DNA of 17,304 bases from assembly GCA_021789565.1 (NCBI GenBank), contig JAJYJL010000036.1, positions 1 through 17,304 on the forward strand. The letters are read 5' to 3'. Below are positions 1 through 7,400 of this stretch, piece after piece. The DNA comes from Acidobacteriota bacterium. GTDB lineage: Bacteria; Acidobacteriota; Terriglobia; UBA7540. The notes beneath the pieces were generated by a model. That model was not told where the DNA came from. It made no database searches and saw only the letters and a list, made by a program, of their open reading frames with translations. The position numbers were made by a program, and so were the translations under genes. Within the stretch, counting starts at the first letter, position 1. Every line of letters begins with the position of its first letter.

Positions 1-1
1 C

Positions 2-94
2 AGGGAACTTCAGTACCCAAGCTACCGAGAGGAGAAACGCAAAAAGCCCGCTCGACGACGGATTCGTAGAGACAGGCTTTTGAGGGCGCAGTAA
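2..94 (+). CDS. Possible C-terminal tail of a gene cut by the left edge
   Basis: Reading from base 2, thirty sense codons run to a TAA at 92-94 and give a strongly basic tail (Arg/Lys-rich, beginning RELQYPSYREEKRKK). Such a tail could end a DNA- or RNA-binding protein, but it matches no family I recognise. The other two forward frames are also open for 22 to 26 codons, so the frame choice rests only on composition and is weak. If the 23-bp-spaced repeats at 526-584 are an IS21-type end, this could belong to that element, but it does not look like IstB to me. Confidence 0.25.
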   Translation, partial: RELQYPSYREEKRKKPARRRIRRDRLLRAQ

Positions 95-525
95 ATCACA
101 CGGAGTAATGGCTTCGCGTGGCGAAATATGGAGTTGATTGCTTTCAGAGCTGGAGCTCTAGTGCATCCAAGGACAACTAGACGATCTTGGCGAAGGATAC
201 ATCATTCAGTTCAACCGAGAGACCATGACACCTACAGTTGAACTCACCTCGCATGAAAGCAGATACGAGGGCAATCGTCCCAGGCGACGAATGAGACCAT
301 GTAAATTAAACTGAGATCAGTATACGGCACAGAAGAGGGACAAGTCAATACTTTTGGGAGGAAACGAAACAAAGAAGAAATGACAAGTGGACGCAGGCGA
401 GTGACAATGATGGGGAAAAAGGAGACGCAGGAGATGAAGAGAGTATATATAAGATGGTCGCGGCAATTTGGATTGGAAGGGATGCTTTTTGGCTGGATTC
501 TGGCGGTCTAGGCGAGTTTGGCCGG

Positions 526-584
526 ACCAAAAAGTGCAACGCCGTGGCACCAAAAGGTGCAAGTGGGCGGTACCAAAAAGTGCA
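526..584 (+). repeat. Three 13-bp direct repeats at 23-bp spacing
   Basis: ACCAAAAAGTGCA occurs at 526-538 and 572-584, with a one-base variant ACCAAAAGGTGCA at 549-561. Start-to-start distance is exactly 23 bp both times. No fourth copy is present 23 bp to either side. Read on the other strand the units are TGCACTTTTTGGT, resembling the multiple terminal repeats of IS21-family elements, whose ends begin with TG and finish with CA. No istA or istB is seen, so this would be an orphan or degraded end. An iteron-like protein-binding array is the alternative. Confidence 0.7.
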
Positions 585-805
585 TGGCGTCGCGTGTGGT
601 TCAGTCTGGCGCCAAACATTAATCTCTGGTCTGCTTGGTCGGCCACGAAGCACGCTCCTCGGGCTTAGCTTCCAAAAAGGGAACCAAACATATGAGAGAA
701 TAGCGCCAGAGTGAGCTGCATCCGGTATTACCTACGCAGTTAGTATGCATAGACATGAATCACTGTGGGCAACGAAATGACCTGGGGCGAAATGCCACAG
801 AAAGC

Positions 806-824
806 GTTTGCCCCACAGGCAAAC
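806..824 (-). terminator. Weak hairpin downstream of the TIR-like gene
   Basis: A perfect 7-bp stem (GTTTGCC at 806-812, GGCAAAC at 818-824) with a 5-nt loop lies 46 bp past the minus-strand stop at 871. The strand that follows in the minus direction reads GCTTTCTG, so the U tract is poor. It may end the minus-strand transcript, possibly with Rho. Confidence is limited. Confidence 0.35.
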
Positions 825-870
825 ACTCTGTTACAGAAGAATCTGCAAGGGAGAAGATCCCCGGTGGCGT

Positions 871-1881
871 TCAGATTTCCCGCACTTGGACATCTCTAAC
901 GATGGCGATTTCTTGAGAATGGCAGCGGAACCCAATCTGTCCCTGCTTCGGGTTAACTGACGCGTACGCCGGGTACGCAGAAGCATTTGAGAAATCGGCT
1001 GCGATGGCAGGGAGCTGTGGGTACAACTGGTTTCCATGACTGGAAATTGTGAATGAGTCGCCAACACACTTAGTTGTAATTGTAAACCATCCATCCTTTG
1101 AGACAGGTATGTTCACGAGTACCGAGGGAAAAGCCTGCCAGAGAGTAGTCGGGTGCGGGTGAATGAGGTCTAGGACATGGGGCGTGAGGCTCCTGAGATC
1201 GGTGTTGAACATAACACAGAAAGGGAGACCTTGGTCTGATATAGTGCCCTTCAGAACCCAGCCAATGGCTCCCACCTCTATCCGCGCGGTGAACTCGAAC
1301 TCCAGGTCTTGGAGCAGACCGAGCGACCGCGTCCGAATTGGAATGGGATCGGCGGCCGAAAATCTCAACCCTTCGGCCTTTAGCGAGAAATTGCAGTTGG
1401 AAGGAACGTCCCATAGCCTCATGAACTGGTCAAAATCCTTGAACTCGTCGTGAAAATGGATACTCGTTGCGGGAAGCGTCTGAAGGCGAGCCTTGTCGAC
1501 CCCAACAACTTGGACAACCCAGGCTATCAACTGACTTTGAAAGTTGGCATATCCGGAGTAGGGCATATATTTCTTGCCTCGCAGGTCGGCGGGCAGTGTG
1601 ACGTTGTTCGATACAAAAATGCCAACGCGCCGCTCGGCTTTCTCCCTTAGAGCAAACCCAAGTTCAAGCAGGATATTTGGGCGCATCGACGAGATGTCCG
1701 CGACAAAGTAGTCGGCTCGTTCGATCTCTGATACAATTGTGGGCCATAGCTCAGAGGTCGTCAGGCTGTGTTCGACAATTCGAGCGTCCAAATCGGCATT
1801 TTCGCAAACACGCTTGATAATGTTGACCTGTTGCTCGTAGAAATCTCCGCAGGGAATTGCAAAGAAAATGGAAGTCTTCAT
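871..1881 (-). CDS. TIR-like/deoxyribosyltransferase-like domain fused to a ConA-like beta-sandwich domain
   Basis: The protein is 336 aa. Residues about 1-125 form a Rossmann-like domain with the signature ADISSMRPNILLELGFAL at 61-78. This pattern (ADxS/T...NxxxELGxA) is shared by TIR-like nucleotide-binding proteins and nucleoside deoxyribosyltransferases, where the Glu (here E73) is the usual catalytic residue; NAD- or nucleotide-cleaving activity follows by family analogy. Residues about 145-336 are beta-rich and end in QGQIGFRCHSQEIAIVRDVQ, resembling the last strands of DUF1080/concanavalin-like domains. No signal peptide or membrane segment is seen. The ATG at 1881 is preceded by AGGGG about 10 bp upstream. 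An ISAzo13 element sits 18 bp upstream in the same orientation. A defence effector role is inference; the N-terminal fold is fairly sure, the C-terminal one moderate. Confidence 0.8.
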   Translation of the reverse strand: MKTSIFFAIPCGDFYEQQVNIIKRVCENADLDARIVEHSLTTSELWPTIVSEIERADYFVADISSMRPNILLELGFALREKAERRVGIFVSNNVTLPADLRGKKYMPYSGYANFQSQLIAWVVQVVGVDKARLQTLPATSIHFHDEFKDFDQFMRLWDVPSNCNFSLKAEGLRFSAADPIPIRTRSLGLLQDLEFEFTARIEVGAIGWVLKGTISDQGLPFCVMFNTDLRSLTPHVLDLIHPHPTTLWQAFPSVLVNIPVSKDGWFTITTKCVGDSFTISSHGNQLYPQLPAIAADFSNASAYPAYASVNPKQGQIGFRCHSQEIAIVRDVQVREI

Positions 1882-1894
1882 ATCATTTAGGCCC

Positions 1895-1899
1895 CTAAG
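1895..1899. repeat. Left target-site duplication (CTAAG)
   Basis: CTAAG directly abuts the left inverted repeat and is matched by CTAAG at 3267-3271 abutting the right one. A 5-bp duplication is the simplest reading. Because CTAAG is nearly palindromic, part of it could instead belong to the element's ends. Confidence 0.65.
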
Positions 1900-1924
1900 T
1901 CTTTGTCCGAAAATAACTTGAACA
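1900..1924 (+). repeat. Left terminal inverted repeat of the ISAzo13-family element
   Basis: The bases TCTTTGTCCGAAAATAAC then TTGAACA match the reverse complement of 3242-3266 except at positions 2 and 7. The 18-bp inner core at 1907-1924 is identical. Confidence 0.9.
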
Positions 1925-1927
1925 CTT

Positions 1928-3192
1928 TTACGGAATCTCGGTTCGCGGACAGATAATGTAGTTGTACTTGGGCAAGATGCGAGGGCGTCCGAAATGGACC
2001 AATGCCTTCTGCGCCTTGGTCACCTTCAAGCCCGTGGCGTACTCGCTCGTATCCAACCGAGCCCGACAGCGCAACCACGTCTCGGTTCGGGTCGTCTGGA
2101 TGAACTTTAACACCGTCTCAAAGCTGCTCAGCGGTTGGCCTACCCAGTTGCCGCTGATCGGACTAAACAAGCGATGCTCCACCGGATTCCATTTCGACGC
2201 ACTCGTCGGATAGTGCGTCACGGTGATCGTGAGCCCGAATTCATCCGCGAGCGCTTGGAGCCCGACCTTCCAGAGCCAGTTCCGATGCCCGTTGGCGCCG
2301 CCGCTATCGGCTTCAATCAGGAGGTCATGGCAGTCCGGGTAAGCGTGGCGTCCCACTTCTAACCACCACGAGCGAATGGCGGCGACGGCAAAAGCGGCTG
2401 TTTCGTGCGATTGGCCGACGACTACGTAGCCTTCATTTCGGGCGACATCGTAAATCCCATAGGGAACCGCTTTGCCCACTGCATCTTGCAGAAAGTCAGT
2501 GGTCAGGACGTCCACCGGGGCTTGCCGCCAACTCCGCCCCGAGTTCTTGAAGGCTCCGATCAGCTCTTTTTTCTTGGTATCCACGCTGATGATGGGCCAA
2601 CCGGCCTTGAGAAACTTGCGGCGCTGCCGGGCAATGTAGCGCATCTGGCGATCGCGTTCTGGATCATGATGACGGCTCAGCCGCTTGCGATTCACCCGCA
2701 AGGCGTAGCGTTTGAGCCGTAACAAGCGGGCTACGGTCGTGCGGCCCACTTTGAACTTGCGGCGCAAGCGCCGGGCCAACTTGCGCAAAGTCTTGCGGGT
2801 CCATTTGAGGCCGGTGATGGGGTCGCCCGCGGTGGTGTCAGTCAAGAGTTCATCGAGCGCATCGAGAATACCTGGTTGTTTTTTTCGGTGAGTCGGCGGC
2901 CAGCCCCGGGTTCGCGCAGGCGTCCCCACCGTTTGGTCGAGGGATGCTCAATCTCGCGTTTCCCGCGATAGATGGTATTCCGGCTCAGGCCCGTGATGCA
3001 GGCCAACGGGACGATGCTGCGCTCCCCTTGCTGAACGGCTAACAAGCCGACGAAGCGGCGACGGTTCTTCTCGTCCAAAGTCGCTAGGACGCGATTGATC
3101 GCCCGATGTTGCAGGGCAACCGAGCCATACGGATGGCAGCGACAGGTGTCGCACCCACATCGATGGATCCGGCGCTTGCTCGATCTAGACAT
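1928..3192 (-). CDS. ISAzo13-family transposase, two frames joined by a -1 frameshift
   Basis: Frame 1 (3192 to 2842, 116 aa) starts at an ATG preceded by AAGGA. It has a Cys-rich start (CGCDTCRCHPYG, residues 12-23), a helix-turn-helix around 58-80 (TGLSRNTIYRGKREI) and the conserved GAGRRLTEK. Frame 2 (open 2929 to 1928) continues the family sequence with LDALDELL, TTAGDPITGLKWTRKTLRKL, and the DDE catalytic residues in ISVDTKKKE, EADSGGANGHR and NPVEHRLFS (D117, D208 and E251 counted from the frame-2 ATG). The frames meet at A_AAA_AAC (2884-2878), a textbook tandem-slip site; a -1 shift would give about 421 aa, near the family's usual length. Function is DNA cut-and-paste transposition by family knowledge. 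Whether the shift is programmed, a transcriptional slip on seven A's, or an inactivating mutation is open. Confidence 0.88.
2878..2884 (-). promoter_or_regulatory. A_AAA_AAC slippery heptamer, putative -1 frameshift site
   Basis: On the minus strand the frame-1 codons GAA AAA AAC contain the heptamer A_AAA_AAC in the correct X_XXY_YYZ register. A tandem -1 slip leads straight into the frame holding the catalytic domain. Frame 1 would otherwise terminate at 2842. No upstream SD-like stimulator is evident, and downstream only a weak TCGA/TCGA hairpin is visible. Confidence 0.55.
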
Positions 3193-3241
3193 GGTTCCTT
3201 GACCTCACCCCAAGTGGAGTGCGATCAAGTGTACCACAAAC

Positions 3242-3266
3242 TGTTCAAGTTATTTTCGGTCAAATA
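3242..3266 (-). repeat. Right terminal inverted repeat of the ISAzo13-family element
   Basis: The reverse complement begins TATTTGACCG and continues into the same 18-bp core as the left end. It lies 50 bp upstream of the transposase ATG, so the transposase promoter must be in or just inside this end. Confidence 0.9.
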
Positions 3267-3271
3267 CTAAG
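3267..3271. repeat. Right target-site duplication (CTAAG)
   Basis: This is the second CTAAG copy, directly abutting the right inverted repeat. It matches 1895-1899. Confidence 0.65.
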
Positions 3272-3382
3272 ATCTCGAACGTATCATTGTCGATAGCATT
3301 GACCACCCTGATCACGGAAACTTGTCTGCACGTTGCGCCACTGCAGACATGTCACGACAAGACCGGGAAAAGCATGTTGGGA

Positions 3383-3610
3383 CTATCGCTCCCTTCGAGC
3401 ATATGCCTTACGAACAGCCGCGTTGATGAACGAATTGAGTCCCTGGCCGTTCCTGGCCAGTTGTTTCATATGCTCTATATTCTGATCGCCAGCGCTCATG
3501 CACGTATATAGATAGATCGAGCCATCGGAGAATTCGACCCGTATATAGTCAGGACCAATTTCATAGCCTGCGACGCCCGAATCACCGCCGAGATTCTGAT
3601 AGCGTTCCAT
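3383..3610 (-). CDS. Small KTSC-domain-like protein
   Basis: The protein is 75 aa. The start at 3610 is chosen because AGGAGG lies 7 bp upstream; a longer in-frame opening reaches 3697 but has no ribosome binding site. The sequence shows the KTSC-like pattern: a Ser-containing start, VAGYEIGPDYIRVEFSDGSI (residues 13-32), the aromatic strand YLYT, then a helix with NGQGLNSFINAAVRKAY (54-70) in place of the usual A-S-x-G-xYFNxxIRxxY. KTSC proteins are small, soluble and of unknown biochemical role; some domains are fused to lysyl-tRNA synthetase. Before the insertion sequence arrived it would have been the near upstream neighbour of the TIR-like gene on the same strand, so the two may once have formed an operon. 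The family call is moderate; the gene itself is well supported. Confidence 0.72.
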   Translation of the reverse strand: MERYQNLGGDSGVAGYEIGPDYIRVEFSDGSIYLYTCMSAGDQNIEHMKQLARNGQGLNSFINAAVRKAYARRER

Positions 3611-3639
3611 GTGTTTCCTCCTATGTGGGAATGCAGTAT

Positions 3640-3683
3640 CATTTATGGATTGGGCACTGTGATGTGTAGGGCGTCCATAAATG
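3640..3683 (-). promoter_or_regulatory. 10-bp perfect inverted repeat upstream of the KTSC-like gene
   Basis: CATTTATGGA at 3640-3649 and TCCATAAATG at 3674-3683 are perfect inverted copies around a 24-bp centre. The nearer arm ends 30 bp upstream of the KTSC-like start. A minus-strand -10-like GATACT lies at 3633-3638 without a clear -35. The repeat could be a split operator or a hairpin in the 5' untranslated region. Confidence 0.45.
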
Positions 3684-3919
3684 TGGTGATATGGCATGTG
3701 GCGCCGAAATCTCCAGACAACCTAAATCGCGTGCAGGCCTCCCGAAAAAGCGAAACACCTGCCTCCGATGCACTATCGTGTCGGAAGACAGGCGCTCAAG
3801 ACCGGTCATGCGGCAAGCCCGGAGCACGGCCATTTCTGCTTCTCCCATGAAGCAAGCCTCGACGATTCCATACACTTGGGGCAAAGGAAACTAACGAGCT
3901 AGCCCGCAAATCTAATATA

Positions 3920-4144
3920 TCACTGAACGCCGTTGTCAACAAAAAGGGATTCGCAGACTCGCGCGCCGACTGGCAGTGGGCCAATTCTCTTAGCATTGGG
4001 CCCCTGAGCCGCATGTGGGTCCTCGATTCGATATGTGGTCGGTTGTTTGACGTGTGCTGCTTCTCGCGCTATACTGTGGACTACATCTAGATGCAGAAGG
4101 AACGCGATCTTCTGCTTTGCTTGCTCGGCTTTGTCATTGGGCAT
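3920..4144 (-). CDS. Possible small hypothetical protein
   Basis: This is a 74-codon frame with a good ribosome binding site (GGGAGG with 5 nt before the ATG at 4144). The product starts MPNDKAEQAKQKIAFLLHLD, is mostly helical in its first half, and matches no family I know. No membrane segment or signal peptide is evident. Against it, a near-consensus plus-strand promoter (4047-4075) lies inside it on the opposite strand, and codon use is unremarkable. It may be a short real gene, a remnant, or a chance frame. Confidence 0.3.
   Translation of the reverse strand: MPNDKAEQAKQKIAFLLHLDVVHSIAREAAHVKQPTTYRIEDPHAAQGPNAKRIGPLPVGARVCESLFVDNGVQ
4047..4075 (+). promoter_or_regulatory. Near-consensus sigma70-type promoter of the helicase-nuclease operon
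   Basis: TTGACG (4047-4052), a 17-bp spacer and TATACT (4070-4075) closely match the sigma70 consensus and optimal spacing. Transcription would begin near 4082, about 345 bp upstream of the first gene. It is the best promoter I see in the 3611-4426 gap. Confidence 0.7.
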
Positions 4145-4351
4145 GCAATCCTCCCGTCATCAGCGTCGACATGCCCTCGCTCTCCTGGATGGTCCAGCAC
4201 TCGTACGTAGAACACTTATCTCTTCGGGTCGGACGCTGAGACATGATGCGGGATGATTCAGCCTGCGACAAAGCTCATCTGAATAATGACACTGGACGGT
4301 AATTAGCACCTACTGCCGAATGCAGACGCGCATCTGGCAGGGGTGTTTTTT
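4082..4351 (+). ncRNA. Predicted leader or small RNA ahead of the helicase-nuclease operon
   Basis: A transcript from the promoter at 4047-4075 to the intrinsic terminator at 4307-4351 would be about 270 nt and lies wholly upstream of the first gene. A 39-codon frame starts 9 nt after the predicted start (4091-4210, MQKERDLLLCLLGFVIGHAI) and has a Leu cluster and hydrophobic stretch but no ribosome binding site. The unit could be an attenuated leader that reads through to 4427, or a free small RNA. No known RNA family is recognised. Confidence 0.4.
4307..4351 (+). terminator. Strong intrinsic terminator before the helicase-nuclease operon
   Basis: The stem pairs CACC (4307-4310) with GGTG (4342-4345), CTGCC (4313-4317) with GGCAG (4336-4340), and ATGC (4320-4323) with GCAT (4330-4333) around a 6-nt loop. 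Six T's follow at 4346-4351. It points along the plus strand and sits 75 bp before the first start codon, so it would block or meter transcription into the operon. Confidence 0.75.
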
Positions 4352-4426
4352 GTTCCTCGATAGTCAGCTCTCGAACGCGATTGGCAAGTGCAGTGATCAC
4401 AGAATTTCACAGAGGCGCACTGCTCC

Positions 4427-7400
4427 ATGTCGACTCCTTCTTCTCCTGCCTTTCGTCGTGTTCTTACCGGCACTCCCCTGACGGGCAAGTCCTCACGCCT
4501 GGTCGGGGACTATGTTCACTGCGTTCGAGATGAACACCTTACTCCGCGGCGAATACTCCTTCTTTCCTTCTTTTCGGCCAACGCGCACGCTTTGCGCCAC
4601 AAGCTCCACGAGGTGGCGCAATTCCTGCCCAACGTAACGACCCTTCAGCATTTTCAGCTCACCCTGCTCACCGATTACGCGGACACCGTGGGGCTCGACA
4701 CTCCGCTTGATGAAATCAGTCCGGCGGCGCGGGCTCTCATCATCGCCCGTGCATGGGCGGATGTCGGAGGAGCATTGTGGCACGACTTCCATGAAGCGCC
4801 AGGAGCTGTCGGTGAACTGACGCGAGTGATGGACTGGATCTCGCAAATCAGACGCCGATTCACTCTAGCCCCCGGCGAGTTGAGCGAGCACGAACTGGCC
4901 CGTGTCTACGCCCGTTACATTGAGCTGTGCGAGCAGCATCGGGTGCTCACCTTTCAGGAATCGAGCTTGCGCTGCCTCGAGCTCCTCGCGGAAGAGGGCA
5001 TTGCACGTGTCGTACGTAACCGCTTCGCCGTTGTAATGGTGGATGATCTGCATCAAGCCCGCCCTGACCAGTTGGCCCTGATCGAGCGGCTGTGCAGTCC
5101 CGACACTCGCTTCACCGCCACCGCTTGGTTCCAGGCAAACCCCGCTTCTCCGGAATTGAGACATATTCAAGAGTTCTTGCAGGGCTGGGCTCAGGTAGAA
5201 GCACTCGACCAACTCGCGCCCAACGTGAATCCAGCCATCACGTCCCTCGTCGGTCGCGTGATAAATATGCCGGACGCGAGGCGGCCGATATCTGCCCCCA
5301 TTATTCTGGCATCCGGCGCCTCTGCAGTAGAAGACGAAATGGAGCTAGTGGCGCGGGCACTCGCGGACCAACTCGCTCGGAACCAGGCTCTAAAACCACG
5401 CGACATCGCCATTGTCGCGGCAGATGCCGGACTGCTCCCCTTCGCACGTCGCGTGCTAGCGCGTTATGGACTCGTCTCTCCGCAACCACCCCCCGCGCGG
5501 CACAACCCGCTCATTTGTGCGGGCATCCTTGCCCTCCAATGGCTCGCACAAGGCGCCGACGCTGAAATCGACTCCGAGTTATTGGCCTTGCCTTACGTGG
5601 GAATCGATCCGATCGACCGCGCGGCTTTGGAGCGCGCCGCGAAGGAACACGAAAAAAGCATTCGTGAGCTCGAGGGCACGGAATTACCATCGCTCGTAGG
5701 GCCGGAAGCGACCACCGCCTGCTTGGGACGCGTCCGCGAGGCACTTGGTAAGCTGAATAAGGAATCACCTCTGAGACCGCAGCTCTTTCAGTTGGTCCGC
5801 GATCTCGGCGGTGTCGCGTGGGCGTGGGACAATTCCGCTTTCGGACGCGCTCAGCGCGACGAATGGGCGCGCACGTTTTCCAACTGGCTCATCGCAATTT
5901 CGGATCTGGAAGGGACCGCACTCTCCATCAATACGCCGTTTGAGGAGTGGATCGACCTTCTCGATGGTCTAGCGGATGAGCTTACCCAGACGGAAACGAG
6001 GCCCGAGGAGATCCAACTCCTCGACCGCCTGCGCGCGAATGGAAATCATGCCCGGAGCGCCTTTGTCGTGGGCCTCTCCGAAAACGCCTGCCCGGTCCCC
6101 AGCACGCCGTTCCAACTCATCTCCGAGGAAAGACTACCAGAATTATTCGCCGATGGGCGACGCGTCGTACTGCCGGCTCTGCGGGACCACTCAGCCTGGA
6201 TCGAACGGGAGTCGCGCAAGCTCGCCGTCTTGCTCAGCCGCGGCACGCAGCATCTGCAGGTGTCGGTCAGCCAGTATACGGCGGGTGGTGAGGCCCAACT
6301 TCCCGCGCCTTTTTTCGAACGAATGCTCGCCGATGAAGGCGAGATCGACAAAGATGGGCAAATTCAGCTTACGCATCCGGTCTTGTGGAGCAAGGCTTCA
6401 GAGTTTGCTCCGCTATCGGTGGGGGGACCTCCCCGCCATTCTGGCTCTGCGACCGGGCCCACGAAAGTCCTGAACGACCACACTTTTTCGGCGACGCAGA
6501 TCCGGATGTACTTGACCTGTCCCCTGCAATTCTTTTTGGCGCATGTTTTGAACATCGAAACCGAAGAAGAGGATACGCCGCGACGCGGTTCGCTTGTTCA
6601 CGAGGTCCTGTGCGCGGCATTGGGAGACGGCACGTGCCGGGAGGTCGATCTCTCGCGCGGCAAGCCCGCGTCCTGGATCGGGGACGCCGCGAGACTGAAG
6701 GAACGCGCACTAAAGGCACTGAATGCGGCATGGGTGGGTCAAGCGACGGATCTGCCCGGAGGCGGTCGCTATACCCCAAGCACCGAATGGAGCATCGGCT
6801 TCGGACCGGACCTCCAGCGCCAGGCCGTGCGCCTCTGGGCACAAGACGCGCTCGCGGCCTGGGCTGAGTTTGAGAGTGACGGTCTACCCGATGCCGAGAT
6901 CCGGCGCCCCATTCTTCTTGAGGTTCCCTTCCGAATCGAGATCGAGGGAATTCCCATCGCCGGTCGCATCGACCGGATCGACCAAATCGAGACTTCATCC
7001 GGCACCTTCTACGAAGTGATCGACTACAAGACCGGTTCGTCTGGCAAGTACGCACTGAACGCCCAGATGCAGAAATTCTTGCCCGACGGGGACAAACGGC
7101 CGAGCGATTATCAGCTGCCGCTGTACGCATTGGCGCTCACAGCTGGCGTCCGACGCATTCAGGGTGCGCCCCGCGCCCTCCACTATATGAACATCGGCTC
7201 AATCGCGGAGAAGGACAATGGCAGTTACACGGCCGAATCTTGCCGGACGATTCAGATCACGAAGGGTAAACTCGATTATCGACGCGGCGAGCTGCCCATC
7301 TCTATTCTCGAAAAGCAAATCCCTCAGGCGATTGCCAACACCTTGAATGGCATGTCCTCCACCCCGTACGCGGCGACTCCCACCTACGGCGCCTGCAATT

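Larger units (their letters stand above)
95..870. other. Non-coding stretch, no convincing gene
   Basis: No reading frame here has a convincing ribosome binding site or protein-like composition. The open frames at 317-653 on the minus strand and 454-714 on the plus strand are overlapping, low-complexity and unlike any family. Visible structure is limited to an 8-bp perfect inverted repeat (AGTTCAAC at 208-215, GTTGAACT at 237-244, 21-nt loop), the three 23-bp-spaced repeats at 526-584, and a hairpin at 806-824. The stretch looks like a decayed mobile-element junction at the edge of the defence island, which is inference. Confidence 0.5.
1900..3266 (-). mobile_element. Complete ISAzo13-family insertion sequence, 1367 bp
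   Basis: The element is bounded by 25-bp inverted repeats with 22-23 matches, including an 18-bp perfect core CCGAAAATAACTTGAACA, and flanked by CTAAG on both sides. It carries a single transposase locus on the minus strand filling almost all of its length, with the DDE residues and family motifs of ISAzo13 transposases. The intact ends and matching flanks suggest a recent insertion. It landed between the KTSC-like gene and the TIR-like gene; removing it and one CTAAG copy would leave those genes about 124 bp apart on the same strand. Its transposase reads toward the TIR-like gene and stops only 46 bp before that gene's start, so read-through expression is possible. Confidence 0.92.

Noticed and set aside
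526..584. CRISPR-like array
   Set aside because: Units are 13 bp with 10-bp gaps, far shorter than CRISPR repeats and spacers, and no cas genes are present; Cas4-like nuclease domains here belong to AddAB-type proteins.
317..714. Overlapping frames on both strands in the left non-coding region
   Set aside because: No ribosome binding site, low-complexity composition, and they run through the 23-bp-spaced repeats.
3323..3349. TGTCTGC/GCAGACA hairpin downstream of the KTSC-like gene as a terminator
   Set aside because: Loop of 13 nt and no T tract on the minus strand; probably not an intrinsic terminator.
3639..3884. Minus-strand frame of 81 codons upstream of the KTSC-like gene
   Set aside because: TTG start with no good ribosome binding site and no family pattern; it also runs across the split palindrome at 3640-3683.
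6369..7130. Long minus-strand open frame (253 codons)
   Set aside because: It lies fully antisense to the AddB-like gene, is Arg/Pro/Ser-rich as expected from a GC-rich shadow frame, and has no family resemblance.
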